Source of the DNA: Streptomyces sp. L2
GTDB lineage: Bacteria; Actinomycetota; Actinomycetes; Streptomycetales; Streptomycetaceae
DNA length: 64,000 bases
Assembly: GCF_004124325.1 (NCBI RefSeq)
Contig: NZ_QBDT01000001.1
Span: 4,030,001-4,094,000, forward strand
Direction of reading: 5' to 3'
A program made the translations under genes and the position numbers. Under the pieces are notes generated by a model that searched no databases, was not told the origin of the DNA, and saw only the letters and a list, made by a program, of their open reading frames with translations. Below, piece by piece: positions 40,035-48,530 of this stretch (positions are counted from its first letter, which is position 1; the number at the start of each line of letters is the position of its first letter).

Positions 40035-42269
40035 ATGTCCGTGTCCAGTTCAGACCAGATCGTCATGCCCGAGAACGACAACGACAACGCCGACGAGATC
40101 GTGAACGACCTCGCCGCCGTGTCGGAGGCGTCGGACGTGGCGACCGAGGTCACCGAGGCCGACGAGGCCGCTGACACCCAGACCGCTCAGTCCCCCCAGA
40201 CCCCCCAGATCACCTTCGCCGACCTCGGCCTCCCCGAGGGCATCGTGCGCAAGCTCGCGCAGAACGGCGTGACCACCCCCTTCCCGATCCAGGCCGCGAC
40301 CATCCCGGACGCCCTGGCCGGCAAGGACATCCTCGGCCGTGGCCGCACCGGCTCCGGCAAGACCCTCTCCTTCGGTCTGCCGACGCTGGCGACCCTGGCC
40401 GGCGGCCGCACCGCCAAGCACAAGCCGCGCGCCGTGATCCTCACGCCGACCCGCGAGCTGGCCATGCAGGTGGCCGACGCCCTCCAGCCGTACGGCGACG
40501 TCCTCGGCCTGAAGATGAAGGTCGTCTGCGGCGGCACGTCGATGGGCAACCAGATCTACGCCCTGGAGCGCGGCGTCGACATCCTCGTCGCCACTCCGGG
40601 CCGGCTGCGCGACATCATCAACCGCGGCGCCTGCTCCCTGGAGGACGTGCGGATCGCCGTCCTGGACGAGGCCGACCAGATGTCCGACCTGGGCTTCCTG
40701 CCCGAGGTCACCGAGCTCCTCGACCAGGTCCCGGCCGGCGGCCAGCGGATGCTGTTCTCCGCCACCATGGAGAACGAGATCAAGACCCTGGTCGACCGCT
40801 ACCTGGCCGAGCCCGTCCTGCACGAGGTGGACGCGGCCCAGGGCGCGGTGACGACCATGTCCCACCACATCCTGATCGTGAAGCCCAAGGACAAGGCGCC
40901 GGTCACGGCCGCGATCGCCTCCCGCAAGGGCCGCACGATCATCTTCGTCCGCACCCAGCTGGGCGCCGACCGCGTCGCCGAGCAGCTGCGCGAGTCGGGC
41001 GTGAAGGCGGACGCGCTGCACGGCGGCATGACCCAGGGCGCCCGCACCCGCACGCTGGCCGACTTCAAGGACGGCTACGTCAACGTCCTCGTCGCCACCG
41101 ACGTCGCCGCGCGCGGCATCCACGTCGACGGCATCGACCTGGTCCTCAACGTGGACCCGGCCGGCGACCACAAGGACTACCTGCACCGCGCCGGCCGCAC
41201 GGCCCGCGCCGGCCGCACCGGCACGGTCGTCTCCCTCTCCCTGCCGCACCAGCGGCGCCAGATCTTCCGCCTGATGGAGGACGCCGGCGTCGACGCGGGC
41301 CGCCACATCATCCAGGGCGGGGCCGCCTTCGACCCGGAGGTCGCCGAGATCACCGGCGCCCGCTCCATGACGGAGGTCCAGGCCGAGTCCGCGGGCAACG
41401 CCGCCCAGCAGGCCGAGCGCGAGGTCGCCCAGCTCACCAAGCAGCTGGAGCGCGCCCAGCGCCGCGCGGCCGAGCTGCGCGAGGACGCCGACCGGCTGGT
41501 CGCCCGAGTCGCCCGCGAGCGCGGCGAGGACCCGGAGACCGCGGTGGCCGAGGCCCAGGCAGCGGCCGAGGAGGCCGTGGCCGAGGCATCGGTCCCGGAG
41601 CAGCCGGCGGCGCGCGAGGAGCGTCCGGCGGACGGACCGTCGTACGAGCGCCGGGAGCGGCGCGGCTTCGACCGCCGCGACGACCGGGGTGACCGGGGCG
41701 ACCGTGGTGGCCGTAACTTCGAGCGCCGGGACCGTGGCTTCGACCGCGACCGCGACAACCGTGGCGGCGACCGTGGTGGCCGTGGCTTCGAGCGCCGCGA
41801 CGACAACCGCCGCGACGACCGCCGCCCGTTCGACCGCGACCGCGACAACCGTGGTGGCCGTGGCTTCGAGCGCCGTGACGACCGTCCGGGCTTCCGCCGC
41901 GACGACCGGGACAACCGGGGCGACCGCGGTGGCCGTGGCTTCGAGCGCCGCGACGACAACCGCCGCGACGACCGCCGCCCCTTCGACCGGGACCGTGACC
42001 GCGACAACCGTGGTGGCCGTGGCTTCGAGGGTGACCGCGGTGGCCGTGGCTTCGAGCGCCGTGACGACCGTCCCGGCTTCCGCCGCGACGACCGCGGCGG
42101 CCACCGGGGCAGCGACCGCCCGTTCAACCGCGACCGCCGCGACGACCGCCCGGGCTTCCGCTCCGGCGGCCACGACCGCCCCTACGGCCGCCGCGACGAC
42201 CACCGAGGCAGCGGCACCGGCTCCTTCGGCCGCCGCGACGACAAGCCCCGCTGGAAGCGCAACGGCTGA
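40035..42269 (+). CDS. DEAD-box RNA helicase with Arg/Asp/Gly-rich tail
   Basis: A 743-residue helicase. Acidic N-terminus (1-58); Q motif and PFPIQAATIP; Walker A GRGRTGSGKT (101-110); PTRELA; DEAD box LDEADQMSDLGF (211-214); SAT; and motif VI HRAGRTARAGRTG are all intact. After a coiled-coil segment (about 440-500) comes a tail of some 190 residues built from RGGRGFERRDDNRR-type repeats, a disordered RNA-binding RGG-like region. It probably remodels structured RNA in ribosome assembly or cold adaptation, like RhlE/CsdA. ATG 40035 is used; ATG 40065 is possible. Confidence 0.93.
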   Translation: MSVSSSDQIVMPENDNDNADEIVNDLAAVSEASDVATEVTEADEAADTQTAQSPQTPQITFADLGLPEGIVRKLAQNGVTTPFPIQAATIPDALAGKDILGRGRTGSGKTLSFGLPTLATLAGGRTAKHKPRAVILTPTRELAMQVADALQPYGDVLGLKMKVVCGGTSMGNQIYALERGVDILVATPGRLRDIINRGACSLEDVRIAVLDEADQMSDLGFLPEVTELLDQVPAGGQRMLFSATMENEIKTLVDRYLAEPVLHEVDAAQGAVTTMSHHILIVKPKDKAPVTAAIASRKGRTIIFVRTQLGADRVAEQLRESGVKADALHGGMTQGARTRTLADFKDGYVNVLVATDVAARGIHVDGIDLVLNVDPAGDHKDYLHRAGRTARAGRTGTVVSLSLPHQRRQIFRLMEDAGVDAGRHIIQGGAAFDPEVAEITGARSMTEVQAESAGNAAQQAEREVAQLTKQLERAQRRAAELREDADRLVARVARERGEDPETAVAEAQAAAEEAVAEASVPEQPAAREERPADGPSYERRERRGFDRRDDRGDRGDRGGRNFERRDRGFDRDRDNRGGDRGGRGFERRDDNRRDDRRPFDRDRDNRGGRGFERRDDRPGFRRDDRDNRGDRGGRGFERRDDNRRDDRRPFDRDRDRDNRGGRGFEGDRGGRGFERRDDRPGFRRDDRGGHRGSDRPFNRDRRDDRPGFRSGGHDRPYGRRDDHRGSGTGSFGRRDDKPRWKRNG
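41680..42200 (+). repeat. In-frame degenerate repeats encoding the helicase RGG-like tail
   Basis: Successive blocks of about 60-120 bp, such as that at 41770-41900 and its near copy at 41935-42060, repeat almost word for word. They encode the Arg/Asp/Gly/Phe tail of the helicase. Confidence 0.8.
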
Positions 42270-42310
42270 CCCCGGCTGAGGTCCGCCTGCCCGGACCCAC
42301 CGACCCGAAC

Positions 42311-42346
42311 AGGGCCCGTACGACACCGTCGTACGGGCCCTTTCGT
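42311..42346. terminator. Terminator after the DEAD-box helicase gene
   Basis: Fourteen-bp arms AGGGCCCGTACGAC (42311-42324) and complement (42328-42341), followed by TTTCG. It is a strong hairpin. Confidence 0.8.
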
Positions 42347-42476
42347 CATGCCCTTCGACCTACCGGCCGCTGTGTGACGGTTGTTAACATCCTTTGACTT
42401 GCGAGCGCGGTGCCGCTGCGGGGGGAATCCGAGGTCGGCAGCCGCGCCTTTTCGGATCTCCCTGGGGAGGGACCCT

Positions 42477-44603
42477 TTGACCCGGCATGCCCGGATCGCT
42501 TCCGTGCTCATCAGCCTCGCCGCCCTCGGCGCGGGCTCTCTGACCACCGCGGCCCCCGTCGCCGCGGAGCCCACCGCCACGCCGATCGCGACGGACGGCG
42601 TGTGGGGCCTCGACTACGCGGGCGGTTTTCTGACCAGCGTGGAGAACACCCCCAGCGGATTTCAGTGGGTGATCGGCCGGCAGATCTCCGCCGACGGTTC
42701 CACGGTGGTGACGAAGACCTCCCGGGGCTACGCCGACGAGTACGCGGGCGGCTACCACCTGCAGCGGGTGCCTTGCGAGGCCGGACCTCGGGGTTGCGTC
42801 CCGATGCGCTCCTTCGGCAACACGTACGTCGGCTACTTCATGGACGACTCCGCCGGCAGGCAGACAGCCGAGATCCGTCTGAGCGAGAACACGCTCAGCG
42901 GCACCGACGAGCCGACCGTCACCGGCGGTCGCTTCGTCGACGCCACCGGGCGCTACTACGTCTACCAGGCGCCCTCGACCGGCAAGATGTACGTCGACGC
43001 GGTGAACTACCTCCGCACCGCCAATGAGCGGCTCACCCGGTCCATCACGGCCGCGTCCGTGTGGGGGGCGGGCCTGTGGACGCCGGGCACGGGGAACGGT
43101 GTCGTCACCTCCTACGACTTGGAGGCACGGAAGACAGTCGCGACCGTCTCCACCGGAGCGCCCTGCAAGGTCAAGGAACTCCAGGTCGTCGGCCGCTGGA
43201 TCTACTGGAACTGCGGGCCGACGGGTGCCGCGGGGGTGTACGACCGTACGGCGAAGAAGAAAATCACTGTGCCCTCCGGTCCCGCGCTGGTCGGTGACGG
43301 GTACCTGGTCCAGCACGACCGGGCGGCCGGAAAGCTGCTGCTCACCGACTTCCACACCGGGACGGCCGCCTCGCCGCGTGCGATCGCCGACCTGCCGGCC
43401 GGTCAGACGGCCGACCAGCGCCGGCTGAGCTGGACTGTGGACAAGTTCGGCGGCGACATCGCGTACGTCGGTTCGGACAAGTCGATCCGGATCGTCCAGA
43501 GCGGCGTGCCGGCGCAGTCCCTGACGAAGATCGAGTCAGACGTGTCCAACGCCACGGACGCCGATGTGAAGGGCAATAACGGCGTCAACGACTGGGCCAG
43601 CATGTGGCAGCTGAACAAGCCGGCGAAGTGGAACTTCACCGTGAAGGACGCCCAGGGGCAGGCCCAGCGCACCATCAGGGGCGAGGGCGCGTCCGTCGAC
43701 GTGGACTGGGACCTGAAGTCCGATTCGGGCGCCTACCTCCGCAACGGCCCGGTGACGTGGACACTGACGGCCACGGCCGAGGACGGCGGCGGCAGTTACA
43801 CCACGGGCGGACGACTGGAGTACTCAGGCGGTTTCCCGGGTTTCCACGACCAGGGCTATTACGGCTACGGCGAACTGGTCACGTTGAACAAGTCGGGTTA
43901 CCTGACCCTGCACTACAGCCCGGGTATGGGCACCTACGACGCCAAGCAGAGCGGGTCCGGCTGGCCGGCCGGGACGGTGGCCGTGCCGTTCGGCGACATG
44001 GGCACGGACCGGTGCGCCGAGATGCTGGTCCGGATGCCGAACGGTGAACTGCGCCGGTACGCGGGCCGGTGCGGCGAGCCGTACAAGCCGTCGAACAGTC
44101 ATACGTCCCTCGGCACCGGCTGGAACGCCTACGACGTGCTCGTCGCGCCCGGTGACCTGACCGGGGACGGGCGTACCGATCTGCTGGCGCGGAAGGCGTC
44201 GACCGGGGACATGTACGTGTTCGCGGCCACGAGCGACGGGAAGCTGGCGGCGGGGAAGCGGATCCGTACGAACTGGAAGGCGTTCACGCAGATCGTCGGT
44301 GCCGGGGACCTGAACGGGGACGGCATCGGTGACGTCGTCGCGCGGTACAAGGACGGCACGCTGTACCGGTACGACGGGCTGGGCAACGGGCTGCTGAAGG
44401 ACCGGGTCACGGTGTTCAGGAAGTGGGGCTCGTCGTACAACGCCATCGTGGGCGTCGGTGACATCACCGGGGACGGCCGCAACGACCTGGTGGAGCGGGA
44501 CACCAAGGGCTACGTGTACCGCAACGCCGGCGACGGCAAGGGGTCGTTCGGCAGCCGGACGAGGATCGAGTCGGGCTGGGGGCCGTACAAGGGGCTGTTC
44601 TGA
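42477..44603 (+). CDS. Secreted FG-GAP/VCBS-repeat protein
   Basis: A 708-residue exported protein. TTG at 42477 has GGGGAGG 6 nt upstream and gives a classical signal peptide (TRHARIASVLISLAALGAGS, cleavage near VAAEP). The middle is beta-rich with no recognised enzyme motif. The last about 150 residues hold three FG-GAP-like calcium-binding repeats: GDLTGDGRTDLLAR, GDLNGDGIGDVVAR and GDITGDGRNDLVER. Such proteins form beta-propeller-like surfaces; several streptomycete paralogues exist, of unknown role. The longer frame upstream contains no ribosome-binding site. Confidence 0.88.
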   Translation: MTRHARIASVLISLAALGAGSLTTAAPVAAEPTATPIATDGVWGLDYAGGFLTSVENTPSGFQWVIGRQISADGSTVVTKTSRGYADEYAGGYHLQRVPCEAGPRGCVPMRSFGNTYVGYFMDDSAGRQTAEIRLSENTLSGTDEPTVTGGRFVDATGRYYVYQAPSTGKMYVDAVNYLRTANERLTRSITAASVWGAGLWTPGTGNGVVTSYDLEARKTVATVSTGAPCKVKELQVVGRWIYWNCGPTGAAGVYDRTAKKKITVPSGPALVGDGYLVQHDRAAGKLLLTDFHTGTAASPRAIADLPAGQTADQRRLSWTVDKFGGDIAYVGSDKSIRIVQSGVPAQSLTKIESDVSNATDADVKGNNGVNDWASMWQLNKPAKWNFTVKDAQGQAQRTIRGEGASVDVDWDLKSDSGAYLRNGPVTWTLTATAEDGGGSYTTGGRLEYSGGFPGFHDQGYYGYGELVTLNKSGYLTLHYSPGMGTYDAKQSGSGWPAGTVAVPFGDMGTDRCAEMLVRMPNGELRRYAGRCGEPYKPSNSHTSLGTGWNAYDVLVAPGDLTGDGRTDLLARKASTGDMYVFAATSDGKLAAGKRIRTNWKAFTQIVGAGDLNGDGIGDVVARYKDGTLYRYDGLGNGLLKDRVTVFRKWGSSYNAIVGVGDITGDGRNDLVERDTKGYVYRNAGDGKGSFGSRTRIESGWGPYKGLF

Positions 44604-44696
44604 GGGGTCGATTCCGAGGGCCTGTTCTGAAGGTCGGTTCCTACGGCCTGTTCCCGTGACGCATGTCATGCCCCCGGCGAGGGAATCGCTGGGGGC

Positions 44697-46202
44697 ATGA
44701 CAGATGACACCGGAGTGAGTGGACTGTCGGACGAGGAACGGCTGGCCCAGCTCGGCTACACCCAGGTGCTCGCGCGCCGCATGTCGGCGTTCTCCAACTA
44801 CGCCGTCTCCTTCACGATCATCTCGGTGCTGTCCGGCTGCCTGACCCTGTACCTGTTCGGGATGGTCACGGGCGGTCCCGCGGTGATCACCTGGGGCTGG
44901 GTGGCGGTCGGCCTGATGACCCTGTTCGTGGGCCTGTCGATGGCGGAGATCTGCTCCGCGTACCCGACGTCGGCGGGCCTGTACTTCTGGGCGCACCGGC
45001 TCGCGCCACCCCGTTCGGCGGCGGCCTGGGCGTGGTTCACGGGCTGGTTCAACGTGCTGGGCCAAGTGGCGGTGACGGCGGGCATCGACTTCGGCGCCGC
45101 GTCGTTCCTGGGCGCCTACCTGAACCTGCAGTTCGACTTCCGGGTGACCCCGGGCCGTACGGTCCTGCTGTTCGCCGCGATCCTCGTCCTGCACGGCCTC
45201 CTCAACACCTTCGGCGTGCGGATCGTCGCGCTGCTCAACAGCGTGAGCGTGTGGTGGCACGTCCTCGGGGTCGCCGTCATCGTCGGCGCGCTCGCCTTCG
45301 TCCCCGACCATCATCAGTCGGCGTCCTTCGTGTTCACGAAGTTCGTGAACCAGACGGGCTGGGGCAGCGGCTTCTACGTCGTCCTGCTCGGGCTCCTCAT
45401 GGCGCAGTACACGTTCACCGGCTACGACGCCTCCGCCCACATGACCGAGGAGACCCACGACGCGTCGACGGCCGGCCCGAAGGGCATCGTCCGCTCCATC
45501 TGGACCTCGTGGATCGCCGGCTTCGTCCTCCTGCTCGGCTTCACCTTCGCGATCCAGTCGTACGACAAGGAGCTGGCGTCCCCGACCGGCGCACCGCCCG
45601 CCCAGATCCTCCTGGACGCGCTCGGCGCCACCACGGGCAAACTCCTCCTCCTCGTGGTGATCGGCGCCCAACTCTTCTGCGGCATGGCCTCGGTGACGGC
45701 CAACAGCCGCATGATCTACGCCTTCTCCCGCGACGGCGCGCTGCCCTTCTCGCACGTCTGGCACACGGTCAGCCCCCGCACCCGGACGCCGGTCGCCGCC
45801 GTCTGGCTGGCCGCGCTCGGCGCCCTGGCGCTCGGCCTGCCCTACCTGATCAACACGACGGCGTACGCGGCGGTGACGTCCATCGCGGTCATCGGCCTCT
45901 ACATCGCGTACGTCATCCCGACCCTCCTCCGGGTCCGCAAGGGCGCGGCCTTCGAACGGGGCCCGTGGCACCTGGGCCGGTGGTCGGGCGTGATCGGGGT
46001 CGTCTCGGTGACCTGGGTCGCCGTCATCACCGTTCTCTTCATGCTCCCCCAGGTCTCCCCGGTCACCTGGGAGACCTTCAACTACGCCCCGGTCGCCGTC
46101 CTCGTCGTCCTGGGCTTCGCGGCGACCTGGTGGCTGGCCTCGGCCCGCCACTGGTTCCTCAACCCGTCCCACACCCGCCCCCGCGAACGGGCCGGCACCT
46201 GA
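44697..46202 (+). CDS. APC-family amino acid/GABA permease
   Basis: A 501-residue transporter with twelve hydrophobic segments. N-terminal SDEERLAQLGYTQVLARRMS, FSNYAVSFTIISVLSG and SMAEICSAYPTSAGLYFWA are typical of the GABA/choline (HNM/UGA4-like) branch of the APC superfamily, as is YDASAHMTEETHDAS. It probably imports a small amine or amino acid in symport. ATG with a weak GGGGG upstream. It stands alone, 93 nt after the FG-GAP gene and just before tRNA-Lys. Confidence 0.92.
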   Translation: MTDDTGVSGLSDEERLAQLGYTQVLARRMSAFSNYAVSFTIISVLSGCLTLYLFGMVTGGPAVITWGWVAVGLMTLFVGLSMAEICSAYPTSAGLYFWAHRLAPPRSAAAWAWFTGWFNVLGQVAVTAGIDFGAASFLGAYLNLQFDFRVTPGRTVLLFAAILVLHGLLNTFGVRIVALLNSVSVWWHVLGVAVIVGALAFVPDHHQSASFVFTKFVNQTGWGSGFYVVLLGLLMAQYTFTGYDASAHMTEETHDASTAGPKGIVRSIWTSWIAGFVLLLGFTFAIQSYDKELASPTGAPPAQILLDALGATTGKLLLLVVIGAQLFCGMASVTANSRMIYAFSRDGALPFSHVWHTVSPRTRTPVAAVWLAALGALALGLPYLINTTAYAAVTSIAVIGLYIAYVIPTLLRVRKGAAFERGPWHLGRWSGVIGVVSVTWVAVITVLFMLPQVSPVTWETFNYAPVAVLVVLGFAATWWLASARHWFLNPSHTRPRERAGT

Positions 46203-46311
46203 CCCCGCCCCACCATCGGCCCCCGCCCCGACCCCGCGACGCGGCCGGGACCCCGATACCCGATCGGAGTCTCGGCCGCGTCCCGCTATGCTCGGGGAGG
46301 CAACATCGCCT

Positions 46312-46384
46312 GGGCCCTTAGCTCAATTGGCAGAGCAGTGGACTTTTAATCCATTGGTTGTGGGTTCGAGTCCCACAGGGCCTA
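46312..46384 (+). tRNA. tRNA-Lys(UUU), integration site of an island
   Basis: Acceptor GGGCCCT/AGGGCCT, anticodon stem GTGGA/TCCAT with loop CTTTTAA (TTT, lysine), T-arm GTGGGTTCGAGTCCCAC. The last 31 nt of the gene plus 3 nt recur 2143 bp downstream. The tRNA itself is intact. Confidence 0.95.
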
Positions 46385-46387
46385 CGG
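46354..46387 (+). repeat. Left attachment repeat (attL) in tRNA-Lys
   Basis: A 34-bp sequence from TTGGTTGTGGG to CCTACGG, covering the T-arm and 3' acceptor of tRNA-Lys. It is identical over all 34 bases to 48497-48530, with unrelated flanks. It is a typical att core of a tRNA-targeting integrase. Confidence 0.92.
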
Positions 46388-46426
46388 AGGTCACAGCCGT
46401 CTTGTGGCTTTGACCAGCGGTTTCGT

Positions 46427-46455
46427 GGTCCCGACCAGCCCTTCTGGTCGGGACC
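46427..46455. terminator. Hairpin inside the left end of the island
   Basis: Perfect 12-bp stem GGTCCCGACCAG (46427-46438) and complement (46444-46455), 5-nt loop. It can terminate tRNA-Lys on plus and the leftward island genes on minus. Confidence 0.7.
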
Positions 46456-46514
46456 CACGCCATGTGAGGAGGCCGTCTGCGTGAGCGGGTGTGCCGACGG
46501 ACAGCGTGGCTAGT

Positions 46515-46964
46515 TCAGCCATCGCGACTTTTCTCAGGGTTCGCCGCCGCAGGCGTGCCCCTCTGCCTGGCATCGAAGGCGTTGGCGAGACCGTCGAGGC
46601 GGTCGGCAAGTTCTCGGAGTCCATCCGCGTGTGCTGTGAGGGTGTCCGAGAGGCGGCGCAAGTCGTCGGAACTATGCGGATGCCAGTCGCCGTCCATTTC
46701 GACGTTCACGAATGGGACATGACCGGGTGGGCGCTCGGTGAAGGGGCGCTGTTCGAAGCATGCCCGCAGGATCACCGCTGTGCCACGGCTCGTTGAGGTC
46801 GTGAATTCGTAGTCGGGGCTTGCGTGCGTGATGTCGTCACGGTAGCCGCCGGGCTGGTGCTCGCTCTCGCTGCCCGTACACCAGTCGGGCTCCCAGACGG
46901 CGACAGGTCCGTGGTCGCACGTGGGGACAGTCACTGTCCGGGACGAGTTGTCGTGATCCGGCAT
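46515..46964 (-). CDS. DUF6907-type hypothetical protein on the tRNA-Lys island
   Basis: A 149-residue protein. The block EPDWCTGSESE, followed about ten residues later by THASPDYEFTT, resembles DUF6907, a family frequent on streptomycete integrative elements and phages. The middle is beta-rich (VPFVNVEMDGDWHPHSS) and the C-terminal part a helical SDTLTAHADGLRELADRLDG. ATG at 46964 has AAGGAA 7 nt upstream and is preferred over the ATG at 46991. Function unknown. Confidence 0.65.
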   Translation of the reverse strand: MPDHDNSSRTVTVPTCDHGPVAVWEPDWCTGSESEHQPGGYRDDITHASPDYEFTTSTSRGTAVILRACFEQRPFTERPPGHVPFVNVEMDGDWHPHSSDDLRRLSDTLTAHADGLRELADRLDGLANAFDARQRGTPAAANPEKSRDG

Positions 46965-47025
46965 AAGCGGATTCCTTGTTCTGGTCGTCATCGGCCCTGG
47001 GCCGGCGTGCGATGGGGGTCCCGGC

Positions 47026-47781
47026 TCATCCCTCGTTCAAAAGCTCGGCCGCGGCCTTCGGATCCATGAGGGTCGACCAGGCTTGCTCGGCGGGAAGAAG
47101 GGAGCGGCTCGGGAGGGCGTACTCGGGGTACCAGTCGGTGGGATCGCAGCCGGGGACATGGCGCAGGACGACCGCGATGAGATCGTCGGGGACGGAGCCG
47201 GTGATGCGCACGGCGACGTAAGTCTCATGGCCGTCGTCGGCGCGTACGAGGATGCCGAGGCGGAAGGTGGGTAAGTCGGCGGCGTGTTCGTGCCCGTCGT
47301 GCAGTGATCCGCGAGCCAGCTCCCGCACGGCCGCAGCGAGATGGCGGACGAGCCGGGTACCGGCTTCGAGCTGGTAGCGATCGCGGTCGTTCTGGTCCGG
47401 GAGGAGATGCCCGACGTACGTCTTCGTACTCAGGGGCTGACGTTCTTCGGCGTTGTAGCGGGCCCGTGCAGCCCTCGCGGTCGTCTCCAAGGCTGAGTAG
47501 AAGTCGTCCGGTGACCCGTCCTCGCGTTGCCCGGCGGCGATGAGCCAGGGCAGATCCTCGTCTGTCCAGACCGTTCCGCGCCAGCGTTGGACCTTGACTT
47601 TGAAGAGCACCTCATCATCGATCGAGCGGATCCGCTCCTGTCCGGCCTCGCCGTCAGTGAAGCGTTCCCTGGCCTTGGCCAGGATCGGATGATCCAGTTC
47701 ATTGAGCGGCTCCCGGGCTGACGGAAGCGGTAGTTTCAGGTCCTCGCGAAGCGCGCGGAGGGTGGGTCGAGCGGGCCGCAC
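47026..47781 (-). CDS. Island protein of unknown function, coupled to an RHH gene
   Basis: A 251-residue cytoplasmic protein I do not recognise. Visible parts: a basic N-terminus; a segment FKVKVQRWRGTVWTDEDLPW then LIAAGQREDGSPDDFYSALE; a helical LVRHLAAAVRELARGSLHDG; and a C-terminal DWYPEYALPSRSLLPAEQ. There is no signal or membrane helix. Its GTG start (47781) lies 4 nt after the stop of the upstream ribbon-helix-helix gene and has no good ribosome-binding site of its own, so translation is probably coupled. By position it could be the toxin of a type II toxin-antitoxin pair, but nothing in the sequence proves toxicity. Confidence 0.6.
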   Translation of the reverse strand: MRPARPTLRALREDLKLPLPSAREPLNELDHPILAKARERFTDGEAGQERIRSIDDEVLFKVKVQRWRGTVWTDEDLPWLIAAGQREDGSPDDFYSALETTARAARARYNAEERQPLSTKTYVGHLLPDQNDRDRYQLEAGTRLVRHLAAAVRELARGSLHDGHEHAADLPTFRLGILVRADDGHETYVAVRITGSVPDDLIAVVLRHVPGCDPTDWYPEYALPSRSLLPAEQAWSTLMDPKAAAELLNEG

Positions 47782-47785
47782 CGAA

Positions 47786-48088
47786 TCAGTCGTCCTTGCC
47801 TACTCCGCCGAGTTCCTTGATCCGCTCCGGCGACAGTCCGGTGAGCAGCGAGACGCTCGATTCGACGGATCCGTCAAGTTTGCGCATCTTCTCCAGCATG
47901 CTGGCCCGAACCTCCTCACGGCGGATCTCCAAGTAGGTTCGAACGGCCTCCGCGACCAGGTCCTTCTTCGTCATCCCCAGAAAATGGGCGCCGTCCGCGA
48001 TCAGCTCGTCTATGGCCGCATCGACCTTCAACGGTGCTGTCGTCCGGGTTGTCCGACTCCGGGCTTCCTCTGTGATCCTCAAGACCAT
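47786..48088 (-). CDS. Ribbon-helix-helix regulator (antitoxin-like)
   Basis: A 100-residue protein whose centre reads PLKVDAAIDELIADGAHFLG and then MTKKDLVAEAVRTYLEIRRE, a CopG/RHH-type DNA-binding unit as found in many antitoxins. The C-terminal 40 residues (GSVESSVSLLTGLSPERIKE) could wrap a partner protein. Start: ATG 48088 has GGAGG only 2 nt away, so the TTG at 48082 (8 nt from GGAGG) may be the true start. It lies immediately upstream of the 251-residue gene. It is likely an autorepressor of the pair. Confidence 0.65.
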   Translation of the reverse strand: MVLRITEEARSRTTRTTAPLKVDAAIDELIADGAHFLGMTKKDLVAEAVRTYLEIRREEVRASMLEKMRKLDGSVESSVSLLTGLSPERIKELGGVGKDD

Positions 48089-48139
48089 CACCTCCGGTAC
48101 CAAAAGATACTCCCATCCTCCTCTACTCACGAGCGATGA

Positions 48140-48381
48140 GTGGGACAGCGAAGTACCTGCCTTGAGCTGCTCGCCGGTCTCGCTGCGGGCGGCACCCGTT
48201 CCGCTGACGCGCCGGTTCGCGTTGGCGTCGGCGCGGGTCCCGGCGTCGATGAACTGGCGAAGCCGCTCTCGTGGCCGAGCGCGAAGTGCGACTGCAGGTT
48301 GGTGGGGTCGCGTCAGTGCTCGAATGCGCGCTTCGCCGCGCATGGCGCGGCCGGCGAATGCGCGTCGGGATACCAGGCCAT
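48140..48381 (-). pseudogene. Decayed N-acetylmuramoyl-L-alanine amidase gene
   Basis: On minus, an ATG at 48381 with GGAGG upstream begins AWYPDAHS, as in phage/element endolysins. In-frame TGA stops it after 22 codons (AFEH-stop), exactly where the family has Trp; reading on gives RDPTNLQSHFALGHE. After a one-base frameshift the sequence becomes LRQFIDAGTRADANANRR and then GTGAARSETGEQ, the amidase pattern around the second zinc-ligand region. The rest of the gene is missing, and the ribbon-helix-helix gene starts beyond it. The family match is from memory of this protein class. Confidence 0.55.
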
Positions 48382-48496
48382 GAGGCCTCCAGGCAGAGGG
48401 GGCGATTCGCTGGAGAACCCACCGCCTCCCGGTCACGGTCGAAAGCTCCGCTCTTACGATCTACTTCTGAGCGCTGACCGCCAAGGCGCCCCGGCC

Positions 48497-48530
48497 TTGG
48501 TTGTGGGTTCGAGTCCCACAGGGCCTACGG
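48497..48530 (+). repeat. Right attachment repeat (attR) of the tRNA-Lys island
   Basis: An exact 34-bp copy of tRNA-Lys positions 46354-46387, without the rest of the tRNA. It marks the far end of the inserted segment. Confidence 0.92.

Noticed and set aside
39092..40177. Minus-strand frames opposite the Pro-rich lipoprotein
   Set aside because: Arg/Gly-rich mirror of low-complexity Pro/Ala/Ser codons; no gene-like features.
46391..46522. 44-codon frame at the left end of the tRNA-Lys island (minus strand)
   Set aside because: Covers the hairpin at 46427-46455, has no clear ribosome-binding site and no recognisable product.
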